Shown: positions 1 to 8,616 of the stretch, in pieces
Position numbering within the stretch: the stretch's first letter is position 1
Layout: every line of letters starts with the position of its first letter
Assembly: GCA_018714445.1 (NCBI GenBank)
Contig: DVNK01000057.1
Coordinates: 1 to 56,113, forward strand
Length of the DNA stretch: 56,113 nt
Direction of reading: 5' to 3'
Source of the DNA: Candidatus Fimadaptatus faecigallinarum
GTDB lineage: Bacteria > Bacillota > Clostridia > Christensenellales > Aristaeellaceae
Made by a program: the position numbers and the translations under genes
Notes under the pieces: generated by a model
The model's database searches: none
Seen by the model: only the letters and a program-made list of their open reading frames with translations
What the model was told of the DNA's origin: nothing

Positions 1-90
1 GGATACGCTGAGAGGTGTACGTCCGGTTTGGGAGGCGGCTCCCTGAAACCTACTGATGAAAGTCAGCAAGGCGCAGGGTGCCTACCTCAT
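1..90 (+). ncRNA. Group II intron 3' end (domains V and VI)
   Basis: Bases 1-29 fold as most of a group II intron domain V. GGA (1-3) pairs UCC (22-24), UA (4-5) pairs UA (18-19), a CG bulge sits at 20-21, CGCU (6-9) pairs GGUG (14-17), and a GAGA tetraloop caps it at 10-13. The 5' strand that would pair with GGUUU (25-29) lies outside the window. Bases 32-88 form domain VI: GAGG (32-35) pairs CCUC (85-88) with an unpaired A at 84, the branch-point candidate. The A is seven bases from an intron end in AT at 90, the usual spacing. The flanking exon continues a conjugation gene in frame. The intron-encoded reverse transcriptase is not in view. Confidence 0.8.
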
Positions 91-443
91 ACCTGATGCA
101 GATGCACAGCTCCTACGTCGTTACCGACCCCAAGGGCACCATCCTGGTGGAGTGCGGCAAAATGCTCCAGCGGGGCGCACCCAAGCTGGGCAAGGACGGC
201 AAGCCCATGAAGGACAAGCACGGAAAGGTCATTTACGAGCCGTACCAGATCCGGGTGCTGAACACCATCAACTTCAACAAGTCGATGCACTATAACCCGT
301 TCAGCTACCTTGCTGGACATGAAAATAGCAAAACAACTATGGACATTTATGCAAAGGTCAAGTACAATAAGCCCGAAGAACTTTTTGGCGTTGTGAATCA
401 GGCGCTTCACCCATCCGGCACCGCGGATAATGCTGCCGGTTGA
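91..443 (+). pseudogene. VirD4/TraG coupling-protein exon joined to tyrosine recombinase C-terminus
   Basis: After the intron end the reading frame gives a stretch typical of type IV coupling proteins (VirD4/TraG): SSYVVTDPKG, then ECGKML and NTINFNKSMHYNPF. At about base 310 it changes in frame to LAGHENSKTTMDIYAKV, which is the C-terminal box of tyrosine recombinases with the HxxS/T pattern and the nucleophile Tyr. It stops at 441-443. The first part is GC-rich and the second is A-rich. Normal coupling proteins are about 600 residues and integrases 300-400, so both are fragments. I read this as a deletion junction inside an integrative conjugative element, or an assembly join at a contig end. 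Neither protein is functional as seen. Confidence 0.7.
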
Positions 444-593
444 TTGGGTTAAGGGGTAGGACAACCAAGGGATGCAACCTCAAAAAAGCCCGTAAAATCA
501 AGGAAAACCGGCGCTAAACTGTACGCCAATACGGCCTCAAGGCTGCCCGTCGCGCGCCTCAGTTCAGCAAGCGCTGATATTTTCAGTCGATAC

Positions 594-625
594 AAACCGC
601 GTCCTGTTGGGCGCGGTTTTTCGTT
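594..625 (+). terminator. Intrinsic terminator
   Basis: AAACCGCG (594-601) pairs with CGCGGTTT (612-619), followed by a T-rich tract. It lies about 150 bases past the recombinase fragment and could end its transcript or that of a gene lost by deletion. Confidence 0.65.
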
Positions 626-980
626 TTGGTCGCACAGCATAGCGTATATACCGCTTCAGGCAATTGATACCGCAGGCGTTTGACTGGAAGCACCGCCGGA
701 GGCAACTACCAAATACACAGCATCCCGTCGCTTAACTCCGCAAACCAGTTCTGCGATGCATGGCAAGCCAAGATATATTTCGATCAATTACACGCATCAT
801 GGGTTGCAGCAGCTAACCGTCCTCGCCATTGAGCCCACTTCTCCACTGGAATCAAATCCGCTCCTTCAATCCATCACAATGAGCTGCCCGGCCGCTGTAT
901 GCTCTGCCCACCTTGTAACCGCTCGGCACGCGTTCATACCATGACGCGCTGCCCACGCTGAAACGTCCTGTCGAATAATG

Positions 981-1010
981 CAAAAAGAGCGCAGGCAAAA
1001 GCCCACGCTC
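981..1010 (-). terminator. Intrinsic terminator of liv operon
   Basis: On the minus strand GAGCG-TG-GGC pairs with GCC-TG-CGCTC around a TTTT loop, followed by TTTTTG. It lies 30 bases past the livF stop and ends the five-function liv transcript. Confidence 0.8.
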
Positions 1011-1039
1011 CAATATCTGTATCTCGCCCTCTGGCCGCA

Positions 1040-1744
<705 letters not shown>

Positions 1745-1757
1745 GTCGCATACCTCC

Positions 1758-3524
1758 TCACTGCCCCAGATACGCGCCTATGACCTTGGGGTCGCGGCGT
1801 ATCTGTTCGGGCGTGCCGTTGGCTATAACCTGGCCGTAGTCCAGCACTATTATGCGCTCGCATATGCCCATGACCAGCGACATGTCGTGCTCTATCAGCA
1901 GTATCGCCACCTGGAACCGGTCGCGTATCAGCCGTATCGTGTTCATTAGCTCGGCGGTCTCGGTGGGATTCATGCCCGCCGCCGGCTCGTCCAGCAGCAA
2001 CAGCCGCGGCTTGGACGCCAGCGCACGCGCTATCTCCAGCTTGCGCTGCGCGCCGTAAGGCAGGTTGGATGCCTTGGCATGCGCCAGGTGCTCCATGTCG
2101 AACACTGCCAGCAGCTCCATCGCCTGCTTTTCAATCAGCGCTTCTTCCTTCCAGTAGAACTTGGCGCGCATTATCGCGTTGGTCGTGGAATAGTTCATCT
2201 GGTCGTGGAATCCTATCTTGACGTTGTCGATGACCGACAGTTCCTTGTACAGGCGAATGTTCTGGAATGTGCGCGCTATGCCCATCTCGGTTATCTGATG
2301 GGTGTTTTTGCCCAGCAGCGACTTCTGCTCGAGCATTATCGAGCCGGTCGTGGGCTGGTACACCGCCGTCAGCAGGTTGAACACGGTCGTCTTGCCCGCG
2401 CCGTTGGGGCCTATCAGACCCACTATCTCGCCCGGGTTCATCGTGAAGCTCAGCCCCTGCAGCGCCTTCAGACCGCCGAACTGTATGCCCAGATCCTTGA
2501 CCTCCAGCATATCGCGCGGCGGCACCGTTGCCGTCGTGTCCTGCGCGCCGGCATTATTGCCGGTGCGGAATATCATGTTCTTAATGCGCGATATCAGGCC
2601 CCACAGCGAGAACTCGCGCGTGCCCAGCAATCCCGACGGACGGAATATCATCATCACTATCAGCAGCACCGAGTATATCAGCATGCGCGCGCTGGCAAAG
2701 TCGCGCAGCGCCTCAGGCAATACCGTAAGTACTATCGCCGCGATCACCGAGCCGGTCAGCGAGCCCATGCCGCCCAGCACTACCATGACCAGTATCTCTA
2801 TCGAGTAGTTGAAGTCGAAGTTGGTCGGGTCGAGCACCGACAGGTAGTGCGCATACAGTCCGCCCGCGACACCCGCAAAAAACGCCGATATCGTAAACGC
2901 CAGCAGCTTGTAATACGTGGTGTTAATGCCCGACGCCTCCGCGGCTACCTCATCCTCGCGAATCGAGATTATAGCGCGGCCCTGGCGCGAGCGCAGCAGC
3001 GTGTACAGCACTATCAGCGTTATCACCGCCACCACATACACATATGCGAAGTTGGTTATGCGCGGTATGCCCCTGAGGCCCTTTGCGCCGCCAGTGAAGT
3101 CCACGTTGGTTATCAGCACGCGGATTATCTCGCCAAACCCCAGCGTGATTATCGCCAGATAGTCGCCCTTGAGCCTGAGCGCCGGTATGCCTATCGCTAT
3201 GCCGAATACCGCCGCGATTATACCACCTATCAGCAGCGCCACCGGGAACGATACCCCACTGGGCAGTCCCGAATACATCGTAAACAGCGCCGCGCCATAT
3301 GCGCCCACCGACATGAATCCCGCGTGGCCCAGCGCCAGCTGGCCCAGATAGCCGGTCGTCAGATTCAGGCTGGCCGTCAGTATCACGTTTATACCGACCA
3401 TCATCACTATGCCCGTGTAGTAGCGCGACAATATGCCCGAAGTCGTAAGCAACTGGCCACCTATGAACAGCGCGACTATCGCGATGGTGTTTACCACATA
3501 TGCCCCGATCTTGTCTCTTCTCAT
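1758..3524 (-). CDS. livM: LivM-LivG fusion: BCAA ABC permease plus ATPase
   Basis: One 588-residue frame holds two liv components that are normally separate. Residues 1 to about 305 are a LivM permease with several membrane spans and the conserved GYLGQLALGHAGFM and LRLKGDYLAI segments. A linker of about 30 residues leads to a LivG ATPase (about 339-588) with Walker A GPNGAGKTT near 372-380, the LivG-type signature LPYGAQRKLE near 488-497 and Walker B LLLLDEPAAG near 508-517. I start at the ATG at 3524, eight bases after AAGGTG; a GTG at 3533 is an alternative. The 3' end of livH is 6 bases upstream. A fused permease-ATPase fixes the stoichiometry of one half of the LivHM-LivGF complex. Confidence 0.93.
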   Translation of the reverse strand: MRRDKIGAYVVNTIAIVALFIGGQLLTTSGILSRYYTGIVMMVGINVILTASLNLTTGYLGQLALGHAGFMSVGAYGAALFTMYSGLPSGVSFPVALLIGGIIAAVFGIAIGIPALRLKGDYLAIITLGFGEIIRVLITNVDFTGGAKGLRGIPRITNFAYVYVVAVITLIVLYTLLRSRQGRAIISIREDEVAAEASGINTTYYKLLAFTISAFFAGVAGGLYAHYLSVLDPTNFDFNYSIEILVMVVLGGMGSLTGSVIAAIVLTVLPEALRDFASARMLIYSVLLIVMMIFRPSGLLGTREFSLWGLISRIKNMIFRTGNNAGAQDTTATVPPRDMLEVKDLGIQFGGLKALQGLSFTMNPGEIVGLIGPNGAGKTTVFNLLTAVYQPTTGSIMLEQKSLLGKNTHQITEMGIARTFQNIRLYKELSVIDNVKIGFHDQMNYSTTNAIMRAKFYWKEEALIEKQAMELLAVFDMEHLAHAKASNLPYGAQRKLEIARALASKPRLLLLDEPAAGMNPTETAELMNTIRLIRDRFQVAILLIEHDMSLVMGICERIIVLDYGQVIANGTPEQIRRDPKVIGAYLGQ

Positions 3525-3529
3525 ATATA

Positions 3530-4501
3530 TCACACCTTCTCGCTGCTCTTTTTGCCCATTATGCCGGCAGGTTTGACCAGCAGCACAACTATCAGTATGC
3601 CAAACACGACGGCGTCGGCGAACTGCGACGATATGAAGCCCTTGGTCAGGCTTTCGGCTATGCCCATCACGAATCCGCCCAGCATAGCGCCGGGTATGAC
3701 GCCTATGCCGCCCAGCACCGCCGCAATGAATGCCTTAAGTCCGGGCATGGCGCCCATGTACGGCTGCACCTGCGGATAGGCCGCGCAGTAGAGTATGGCG
3801 CCTATCGCAGCCAGCGCCGAACCTATCGCAAAGGTTATCGATATCGTCGTATTGGTATTGATGCCCATCAGCTGTGCGGCCTCCATGTTTTCGGACACCG
3901 CGCGCATCGCCTTGCCGGTGCGGGTGCGCTTTATGAACAGCTGCAGCGCCACCATCAGCAGCGCCGATACGGCTATCGTGATTATCGTGGTTGCGCTGAT
4001 CTTGAGCTCGCCCAGCGCCACCGCTGGCAGATTGATTATCGAAGGATACGGTTGCGGGCTGGGCGACATTATCAGCATGAACAGGTTCTGCAGCAGCATG
4101 CTGACGCCTATCGCGGTTATCAGCGCGCTTATGCGGGGCGTGGGCTTGCCGCCCTCTCCGGTGTGGCGCTCGGGCAGGTGCAGTGCACGGCGGGTGCGAT
4201 CGCCAGCGCGCGCCATCATCTCGGTCAGCGCCGCGGCATTGCGCAGCGGCCGATAGGCGACGTACTCAATCAGCACACCCGCGGCAGCGCACAGCAGCAT
4301 CGATACTGGTATAACCACGTAAAGCGGCCAGCCCAGCACCGTCAGCAACAGCAGCGATATATACGCGCCTACCATTATGATATCGCCATGCGCAAAGTTG
4401 ATCAGCTTGACTATGCCATAGACCATGGTATACCCCAGCGCTATCAGCGCGTATATGCTGCCCACATGCAGTCCGTTGATGAGCTGATTGACAAAGCTCA
4501 T
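3530..4501 (-). CDS. livH: Branched-chain amino acid ABC transporter permease LivH
   Basis: Membrane permease of 323 residues, about 25-30 longer than usual. The N-terminus (NQLINGLHVGSIYALIALGY) and INFAHGDI are typical of LivH. The extra length is a hydrophilic stretch after YRPLRNAAAL, rich in Arg and ending GGKPTP, placed in a cytoplasmic loop just before the conserved SALITAIGVSMLLQN segment. It would pair with the LivM half of the fused protein encoded next. The start has AAGGGGG 11 bases upstream. It lies second in the operon, 100 bases after livK. Confidence 0.93.
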   Translation of the reverse strand: MSFVNQLINGLHVGSIYALIALGYTMVYGIVKLINFAHGDIIMVGAYISLLLLTVLGWPLYVVIPVSMLLCAAAGVLIEYVAYRPLRNAAALTEMMARAGDRTRRALHLPERHTGEGGKPTPRISALITAIGVSMLLQNLFMLIMSPSPQPYPSIINLPAVALGELKISATTIITIAVSALLMVALQLFIKRTRTGKAMRAVSENMEAAQLMGINTNTTISITFAIGSALAAIGAILYCAAYPQVQPYMGAMPGLKAFIAAVLGGIGVIPGAMLGGFVMGIAESLTKGFISSQFADAVVFGILIVVLLVKPAGIMGKKSSEKV

Positions 4502-4601
4502 TGTAGCGACCCCCTTAACTTATGCGCTCATATGGATGCGGGAGGCACCGGACGCGCTTCGCCCAGAGCCCCCCGCGCAATATGCCTGTATCTATCCGGG
4601 C

Positions 4602-5750
4602 TTATTCGGCCGCGGTCTCGGTCTCCAGCTCAGGATTGAACTTTTCGACCAGCTTCATCTCGCCGCCCTCGAAGGTTATCATGGCAACGTCCTTCTGAGG
4701 ATCGCGATGCTCGTCGTAGATGATGTGACCGGTCACGCCATCGATGTCAGTGGCAGCCATGGCGTCGACGATCGCCTGAGCGTCAGTGGAGCCGGCATTC
4801 TCGATCGCGGTGAACAGTATCTTAGCCGCGTCATAGCCCAGCGCGCTGAACGAAACAGGCGTCTCGTTGTACTTCTCGGTGTAGCTGGCCAGGAAGTTCT
4901 GCACGTTCTCGTCCGGGTCATCGGTCGAGTAGTGGTTGCAGAAGTAGCAGCCGTCCAGTATCGACGGATCGTCCACGACGGTCAGCAGGCCATCCCAGCC
5001 ATCCGCGCCCAGGAACGTCATGTCCAGGCCCGCTTCGCGCGCCTGCTTGGCTATCATGGCGACTATGTTGTAGTAGTCGGGCATGAAAATGACGTCGGGG
5101 TTCTTGCTGGCGATGTTGGTCAGCTGAGACTTGAAGTCTATATCGGACGCGCCGTACGCCTCGTATGCCACGACGGTGCCACCCAGCTCCTCGAACTTGG
5201 ACTTGAACGACTCAGCCAGGCCGGTCGAATAGTCGTCGGCTATGTTGTATATGACGGCAGCGTTCTTCTTGCCCAGCTTCTGCGTGGCGTACACGGCCAT
5301 CGTGTTGCCCTGATAGGGATCCAGGAAGCACGCGCGGAATATGTTCTCACCGGGGGTCGTAACGTCATACGCCGTCGCCGTCGCGGATATCATCGGCATG
5401 TTATCCAGCGCCGCCAGCTCAGCCACAGCAATCGTGGGCTTGCTGGTAACGTCGCCGATCAGCGCGACCACGTCGCCTACCAGGCGGTTGTACGCGTTTA
5501 CGGCCTCAGCCGCGTCGCCCTTTTCGTCATACCATACCATTTCGACCTGCTTGCCCAGCACGCCGCCCGCGGCGTTTATCTGCTCGACGTACAGGTCTAC
5601 GCCGCGCTGCGTGGCCACGCCATATACGGCCACATTGCCGGTCAGCGGCGCCAGACCGCCTATGCGTATCGTCTCGGAGTCTGCACTGCCGATGATGGGC
5701 ATCGCCAGCAGCAGCATCGCGGCCAACACAAGTGCAACTATGCGTTTCAT
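4602..5750 (-). CDS. livK: Branched-chain amino acid substrate-binding protein LivK
   Basis: Exported binding protein of 382 residues of the Leu/Ile/Val-binding family, matching motifs IRIGGLAPLTGNVAVYG and NAAGGVLGKQVE. The signal peptide (MKRIVALVLAAMLLLAMPIIGSADS) ends in a signal peptidase I type site and has no lipobox Cys, unlike most Gram-positive binding proteins. The start has GGAGAGGGG upstream. It is the first gene of the operon, expressed from a good sigma-A promoter at 5871-5900 through a structured leader. Substrate range cannot be told from the sequence. The glutamate-rich tail (ELETETAAE) is unremarkable. Confidence 0.93.
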   Translation of the reverse strand: MKRIVALVLAAMLLLAMPIIGSADSETIRIGGLAPLTGNVAVYGVATQRGVDLYVEQINAAGGVLGKQVEMVWYDEKGDAAEAVNAYNRLVGDVVALIGDVTSKPTIAVAELAALDNMPMISATATAYDVTTPGENIFRACFLDPYQGNTMAVYATQKLGKKNAAVIYNIADDYSTGLAESFKSKFEELGGTVVAYEAYGASDIDFKSQLTNIASKNPDVIFMPDYYNIVAMIAKQAREAGLDMTFLGADGWDGLLTVVDDPSILDGCYFCNHYSTDDPDENVQNFLASYTEKYNETPVSFSALGYDAAKILFTAIENAGSTDAQAIVDAMAATDIDGVTGHIIYDEHRDPQKDVAMITFEGGEMKLVEKFNPELETETAAE

Positions 5751-5775
5751 AGAGAAATCCCCTCTCCATATGAGT

Positions 5776-5864
5776 TTATATTAGCGGAGCAAAGCCGTTA
5801 ATACCCGCTAAACCCAGTTAAGACCGTCTTGAGCGGGTACGCCATCGCACCCCAGAGCGGTCTT
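5776..5864 (-). promoter_or_regulatory. Structured liv leader with competing hairpins
   Basis: The predicted livK transcript starts near 5864. In it AAGACCG (5864-5858) can pair with CGGTCTT (5826-5820). The strand ACCCGCT inside that loop (minus, about 5838-5832) can instead pair with AGCGGGT (5809-5803), and AGCGG there with CCGCT (5787-5783). These pairings exclude one another, as in attenuators. No known riboswitch core was recognised, so a regulatory role is inferred. Confidence 0.35.
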
Positions 5865-5870
5865 TAGCAG

Positions 5871-5900
5871 ATTATATACCACATCGCCGCGCTGTTGCAA
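5871..5900 (-). promoter_or_regulatory. Sigma-A promoter of liv operon
   Basis: On the minus strand TTGCAA (5900-5895) is followed after 18 bases by TATAAT (5876-5871), with a G-rich TGTGGTA stretch just before the -10. It lies 120 bases upstream of livK. Confidence 0.65.
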
Positions 5901-6020
5901 GTTTATTTTGAACTATTTTGTTAAATATCCAACCGAATTCGGGCAATTTTCTAATTTAGCGCGTCGCATTATGACAGCACCGGCAATAAAGCGCCACACA
6001 TTTGCCGCCGCAGACACAAA

Positions 6021-6261
6021 GCGGCCCTCCCATAATCAGGGAGGGCCCAGACCGTTGACAAAGTCCCCGCAGCTGGACGGAGTGCATCGCTTTAAGTCTT
6101 TTCTGAAATGACGCATGGACGATGCTGCAAAATGCATTTGATATTGCGGCATTGTGGCATGGTTTGCAGATACCATTTGCCGTTATTGCAAGTTTAGCCA
6201 GGCTGGCAGTATGCGTATTGTAAGTGAACTGAGCGGCCCTCCCATAATCAGGGAGGGCCGC
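6021..6261. repeat. Hairpin-bracketed repeat element, copy A
   Basis: A 185-base core (6048-6232) is bracketed by two identical stem-loops. GGCCCTCCC-ATAATCA-GGGAGGGCC occurs at 6023-6047 and again at 6235-6259, each preceded by GC. The outer flanks GACACAAA (left) and TTTGTGTC (right) are complementary. Removing the core and one hairpin would leave a single palindrome with 19-base arms. The core matches copy B at 36292-36481 in several blocks, for example ACAAAGTCC, TTTTAAGTCTTTT, CGCATGGACGA, TTGCCGTTAT and AGTGAACTGA, yet copy B is bracketed by a different hairpin. No protein frame is shared by the two cores. It reads as a small non-autonomous element inserted into a terminator with duplication of the stem-loop. 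Confidence 0.75.
6233..6261 (-). terminator. Terminator hairpin (element A, right copy)
   Basis: A 9-bp GC-rich stem with a 7-base loop, 9 bases past the stop of the small membrane protein gene. The T-containing tail of the original terminator (GCTTTGTGTC in minus sense) is found after the left copy at 6023-6047, not here, because the repeat element separates them. Confidence 0.55.
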
Positions 6262-6267
6262 TTTGTG

Positions 6268-6513
6268 TCACATGCCCATCAGCCGCATAACGCCCGAAAC
6301 CGCGCTCAGCACCGCCATAACCAGGCACAGCACCCAGTAGCCGCGCATGCGCTCGTCATTTTTGAAGTTGAACGCCAGCACGCCCATCAGCGCCGCCAGC
6401 AGGAAGTTGTCCACGCCATATGTGTTGAACGGCACAAAGAAGTTTATGACGTTCACGATCACGCACAGTATCGCCAGCGCCAATGCCAGCCGGCTTATCT
6501 TGAGCTTATCCAT
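6268..6513 (-). CDS. Small membrane protein, unknown
   Basis: Protein of 81 residues starting MDKLKISRLALALAILC. It has three hydrophobic stretches (about residues 5-27, 33-45 and 56-78) separated by short polar turns including NFKNDERMRG. The chosen ATG has GGAGG eight bases upstream; a longer frame to 6567 adds 18 residues without a ribosome-binding site. No family was recognised. It stands alone, ends at the hairpin of repeat element A, and is probably an integral membrane protein of unknown function. Confidence 0.6.
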   Translation of the reverse strand: MDKLKISRLALALAILCVIVNVINFFVPFNTYGVDNFLLAALMGVLAFNFKNDERMRGYWVLCLVMAVLSAVSGVMRLMGM

Positions 6514-6845
6514 GCAAAATCCCTCCCGCGCGGTTTGCGCGTAAAATAGCCACAGACAGCGACGCAAGCCGCCGCTCTCGCCCCTCGCCCGTCAACGCCC
6601 GCAGCGCCGCTTCAAAGCTCGCCAACATAAGCGCTTACCCTCGCAGATGCAAAAACTGCTCTCGGCTTACGCGCCTGCGATAACCGGCCCGCACAAAGAC
6701 AGCTATACAATCGCCATGCGGCTTTACCTGCGCGCAAGGTTCGCCGCTTATGCTTATGGCGCTGGTTATTTGCAATGCCGCCGATTGCCTGCGCTGCCTG
6801 AGGATAGATGTCGAATTGCGCGCTGGCCCATCGCACACTTCGCGG
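6514..6845. other. Gene-free stretch
   Basis: GC-rich sequence between the small membrane protein and the flavin reductase. I see no gene, RNA or clear promoter in it; open frames on both strands lack family features and ribosome-binding sites. Confidence 0.4.
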
Positions 6846-7445
6846 TCACTTTACACGCCGTGGCCGGCGCCGCGCAGGCGCAAGCGGCTTCTTGCGCACT
6901 GAAAACCCGAAATGCCCCAATTGCTCGCCCGGCGCGAAGTAACCGCCATGACTGTAACTGAGCAGCCGCGCGCGCTCAAGCTCCAGCTTGCCGCTCTCGT
7001 TGAGCAGCGATTCCTCGGCGCGCACGCACAGTATCTCGGCCAGGAACATGTGATGACTGCCCAGCTCCAGCCGGTCCACCACGCGGCACTCCAGCTGCAC
7101 CGGACACTCGACCACGCCCGGACATGCGACCTGACTCATGCGCTCGCGCGTGAGTCCTGCGCGCGCAAACTTGTCGCCATCGCGCCCCGATGTTACGCCG
7201 CACAGATCGCATGCCCGCGCCAGCGCCGACGGCACCAGGTTTATCACAAACTCGCCGCTTTGGGCTATCAGCTCGTATGAGTACCGCTCGGGCCGCACCG
7301 ACACATACGTCATCGCCGGATTTGTGCAGACAATGCCGGTCCATGCGACCGTGAACACGTTGTCGCGCCCCTCAGCGCCGCAGCTGACCAGCACCGCCGG
7401 CAGCGGATAGAGCATGGTGCCGCTCTTCCAGATCTGCTTTGCCAC
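6846..7445 (-). CDS. Flavin reductase-like (DIM6/NTAB family) protein
   Basis: Cytoplasmic protein of 199 residues of the flavin-reductase-like FMN-binding family. Family features are the N-terminal LYPLPAVLVSCGAEGRDNVFTVAW (the alternating pattern that contacts FMN), PAMTYVSVRPERYSYELI and SGEFVINLVP, then GRDGDKFARAGLT. Members use flavin to reduce other flavins, or act as accessory flavoproteins in anaerobes. The partner is unknown. The C-terminus is very basic (KKPLAPARRRPRRVK). No operon partner lies close on either side. Confidence 0.85.
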   Translation of the reverse strand: MAKQIWKSGTMLYPLPAVLVSCGAEGRDNVFTVAWTGIVCTNPAMTYVSVRPERYSYELIAQSGEFVINLVPSALARACDLCGVTSGRDGDKFARAGLTRERMSQVACPGVVECPVQLECRVVDRLELGSHHMFLAEILCVRAEESLLNESGKLELERARLLSYSHGGYFAPGEQLGHFGFSVRKKPLAPARRRPRRVK

Positions 7446-7471
7446 GACTTCATACTCCCGTCAACACAGCG

Positions 7472-7500
7472 CGCGCGGGCAGTTCAATGCCACCCGCGCG
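7472..7500. terminator. GC hairpin past pfk
   Basis: CGCGCGGG (7472-7479) pairs perfectly with CCCGCGCG (7493-7500), seven bases beyond the phosphofructokinase stop. There is no T tract, so termination is only likely. Confidence 0.4.
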
Positions 7501-7506
7501 TCGCCA

Positions 7507-8586
7507 TCACTTTTCGTCGCCAAATCGTATGCCGATCTGTCGCGCTATCTGCACCATCTGATGCTCCGGCGGCACGAACTTGGTTATGCCGGCCACCTCC
7601 CGCAGCGGATTGTGCACTACTTCATCGCCCTTGAGCGCCACCGTCACGCCATATACTCCGTCGCGTATCAGCTGCGCCGCATGCACGCCGAACCGCGTCG
7701 CCAACACCCGGTCGTATGCCGACGGGCTGCCGCCGCGCTGTATGTGTCCGGGCACGACCGCGCGAGTCTCTATGCCGGTCTTTTGCTCGATCTGCTTGGC
7801 TATTCGCGCCGATATTGTCGTAAAGCCCTCGGCTGCGCGCGCGCTGGCGCGCTCTTTGCGCTTCATCTCGGCCTCCTTCTTGTCCATCGCGCCCTCGGCT
7901 ACCGCGATTATCGAGAAGGACTTGTTCTGCTTGGCGCGGTCGTTTACGGCGCGCACCACGCGGTCTATATCGTATGGTATCTCGGGCAGCAGCACCACAT
8001 CCGCACCGCCGGCTATGCCGCTGTACAGCGTGAGCCAGCCGGCCTTGTTGCCCATTATTTCGATGACCATCACGCGGCCATGACTGGTTGCGGTGGTATG
8101 TATGCGGTCTATCACCTCGGTCGCGATGTCGACCGCCGTATGGAAGCCAAACGTGACCTCGGTGCCCCAGATGTCATTGTCTATCGTCTTGGGCAGGCCG
8201 ATTACATTGAGGCCCTCTTCCGAGAGCAGGTTGGCGGTCTTGTGAGTGCCATTGCCGCCCAGCGTGACCAGGCAGTCCAGCTTCAGCTTTTTGTAGTTGG
8301 ACTTCATCTCGGCGACCTTGTCGAGGTTGTCCTCGCCTATCACGCGCATGTACTTATATGGCTGGCGGCTGGTACCCAGTATTGTTCCGCCCAGCGTGAG
8401 TATGCCCGAGAAGTCGGTACGATTCATCTCCCTGTATTCGCCCTGAATCAGCCCCCGGTAGCCGTCGACTATGCCTATTATATCGGCGTCGAACATCTCG
8501 TACGCCGCGCGCGCCACGCCTCTTATCGCGGCATTCAGGCCCGGGCAGTCGCCGCCACTGGTCAATATACCTATCCTGCGCTTCAT
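7507..8586 (-). CDS. pfkA: 6-phosphofructokinase (ATP or PPi type uncertain)
   Basis: Glycolytic enzyme phosphorylating fructose 6-phosphate, 359 residues. GILTSGGDCPGLNAAIRG is the N-terminal nucleotide-binding loop, PKTIDNDIWGTEVTFGFHTA the catalytic segment (Asp of TIDND), and MGNKAGWL and PEIPYD follow. The motif that reads GGDGS in the common bacterial ATP enzyme is GGNGTHKTA here, as in the long-chain clade that includes PPi-dependent and mixed enzymes, so the phosphoryl donor is not settled. The start is the ATG with AAGGAGGG seven bases upstream (an earlier in-frame ATG overlaps the ribosome-binding site). It follows the tRNA deacylase gene by 30 bases and may be co-transcribed with it. 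Confidence 0.93.
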   Translation of the reverse strand: MKRRIGILTSGGDCPGLNAAIRGVARAAYEMFDADIIGIVDGYRGLIQGEYREMNRTDFSGILTLGGTILGTSRQPYKYMRVIGEDNLDKVAEMKSNYKKLKLDCLVTLGGNGTHKTANLLSEEGLNVIGLPKTIDNDIWGTEVTFGFHTAVDIATEVIDRIHTTATSHGRVMVIEIMGNKAGWLTLYSGIAGGADVVLLPEIPYDIDRVVRAVNDRAKQNKSFSIIAVAEGAMDKKEAEMKRKERASARAAEGFTTISARIAKQIEQKTGIETRAVVPGHIQRGGSPSAYDRVLATRFGVHAAQLIRDGVYGVTVALKGDEVVHNPLREVAGITKFVPPEHQMVQIARQIGIRFGDEK

Positions 8587-8616
8587 CAGCATACCCTCCT
8601 TATCATTATACAACCG

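Larger units (their letters stand above)
444..1039. other. Gene-poor stretch beside mobile remnant
   Basis: No convincing gene is seen. It holds a plus-strand terminator at 594-625 and the minus-strand liv terminator at 981-1010. An open frame at 852-1040 (minus, 62 codons) has no recognisable motif. An attachment site for the recombinase remnant might lie here, but no direct repeat could be identified. Confidence 0.4.

Noticed and set aside
2079-3779. Long plus-strand open frames opposite liv, pur and other genes
   Set aside because: They are rich in Arg, His, Tyr and Gln as expected from antisense of GC-rich genes, and the opposite strand carries clear families.
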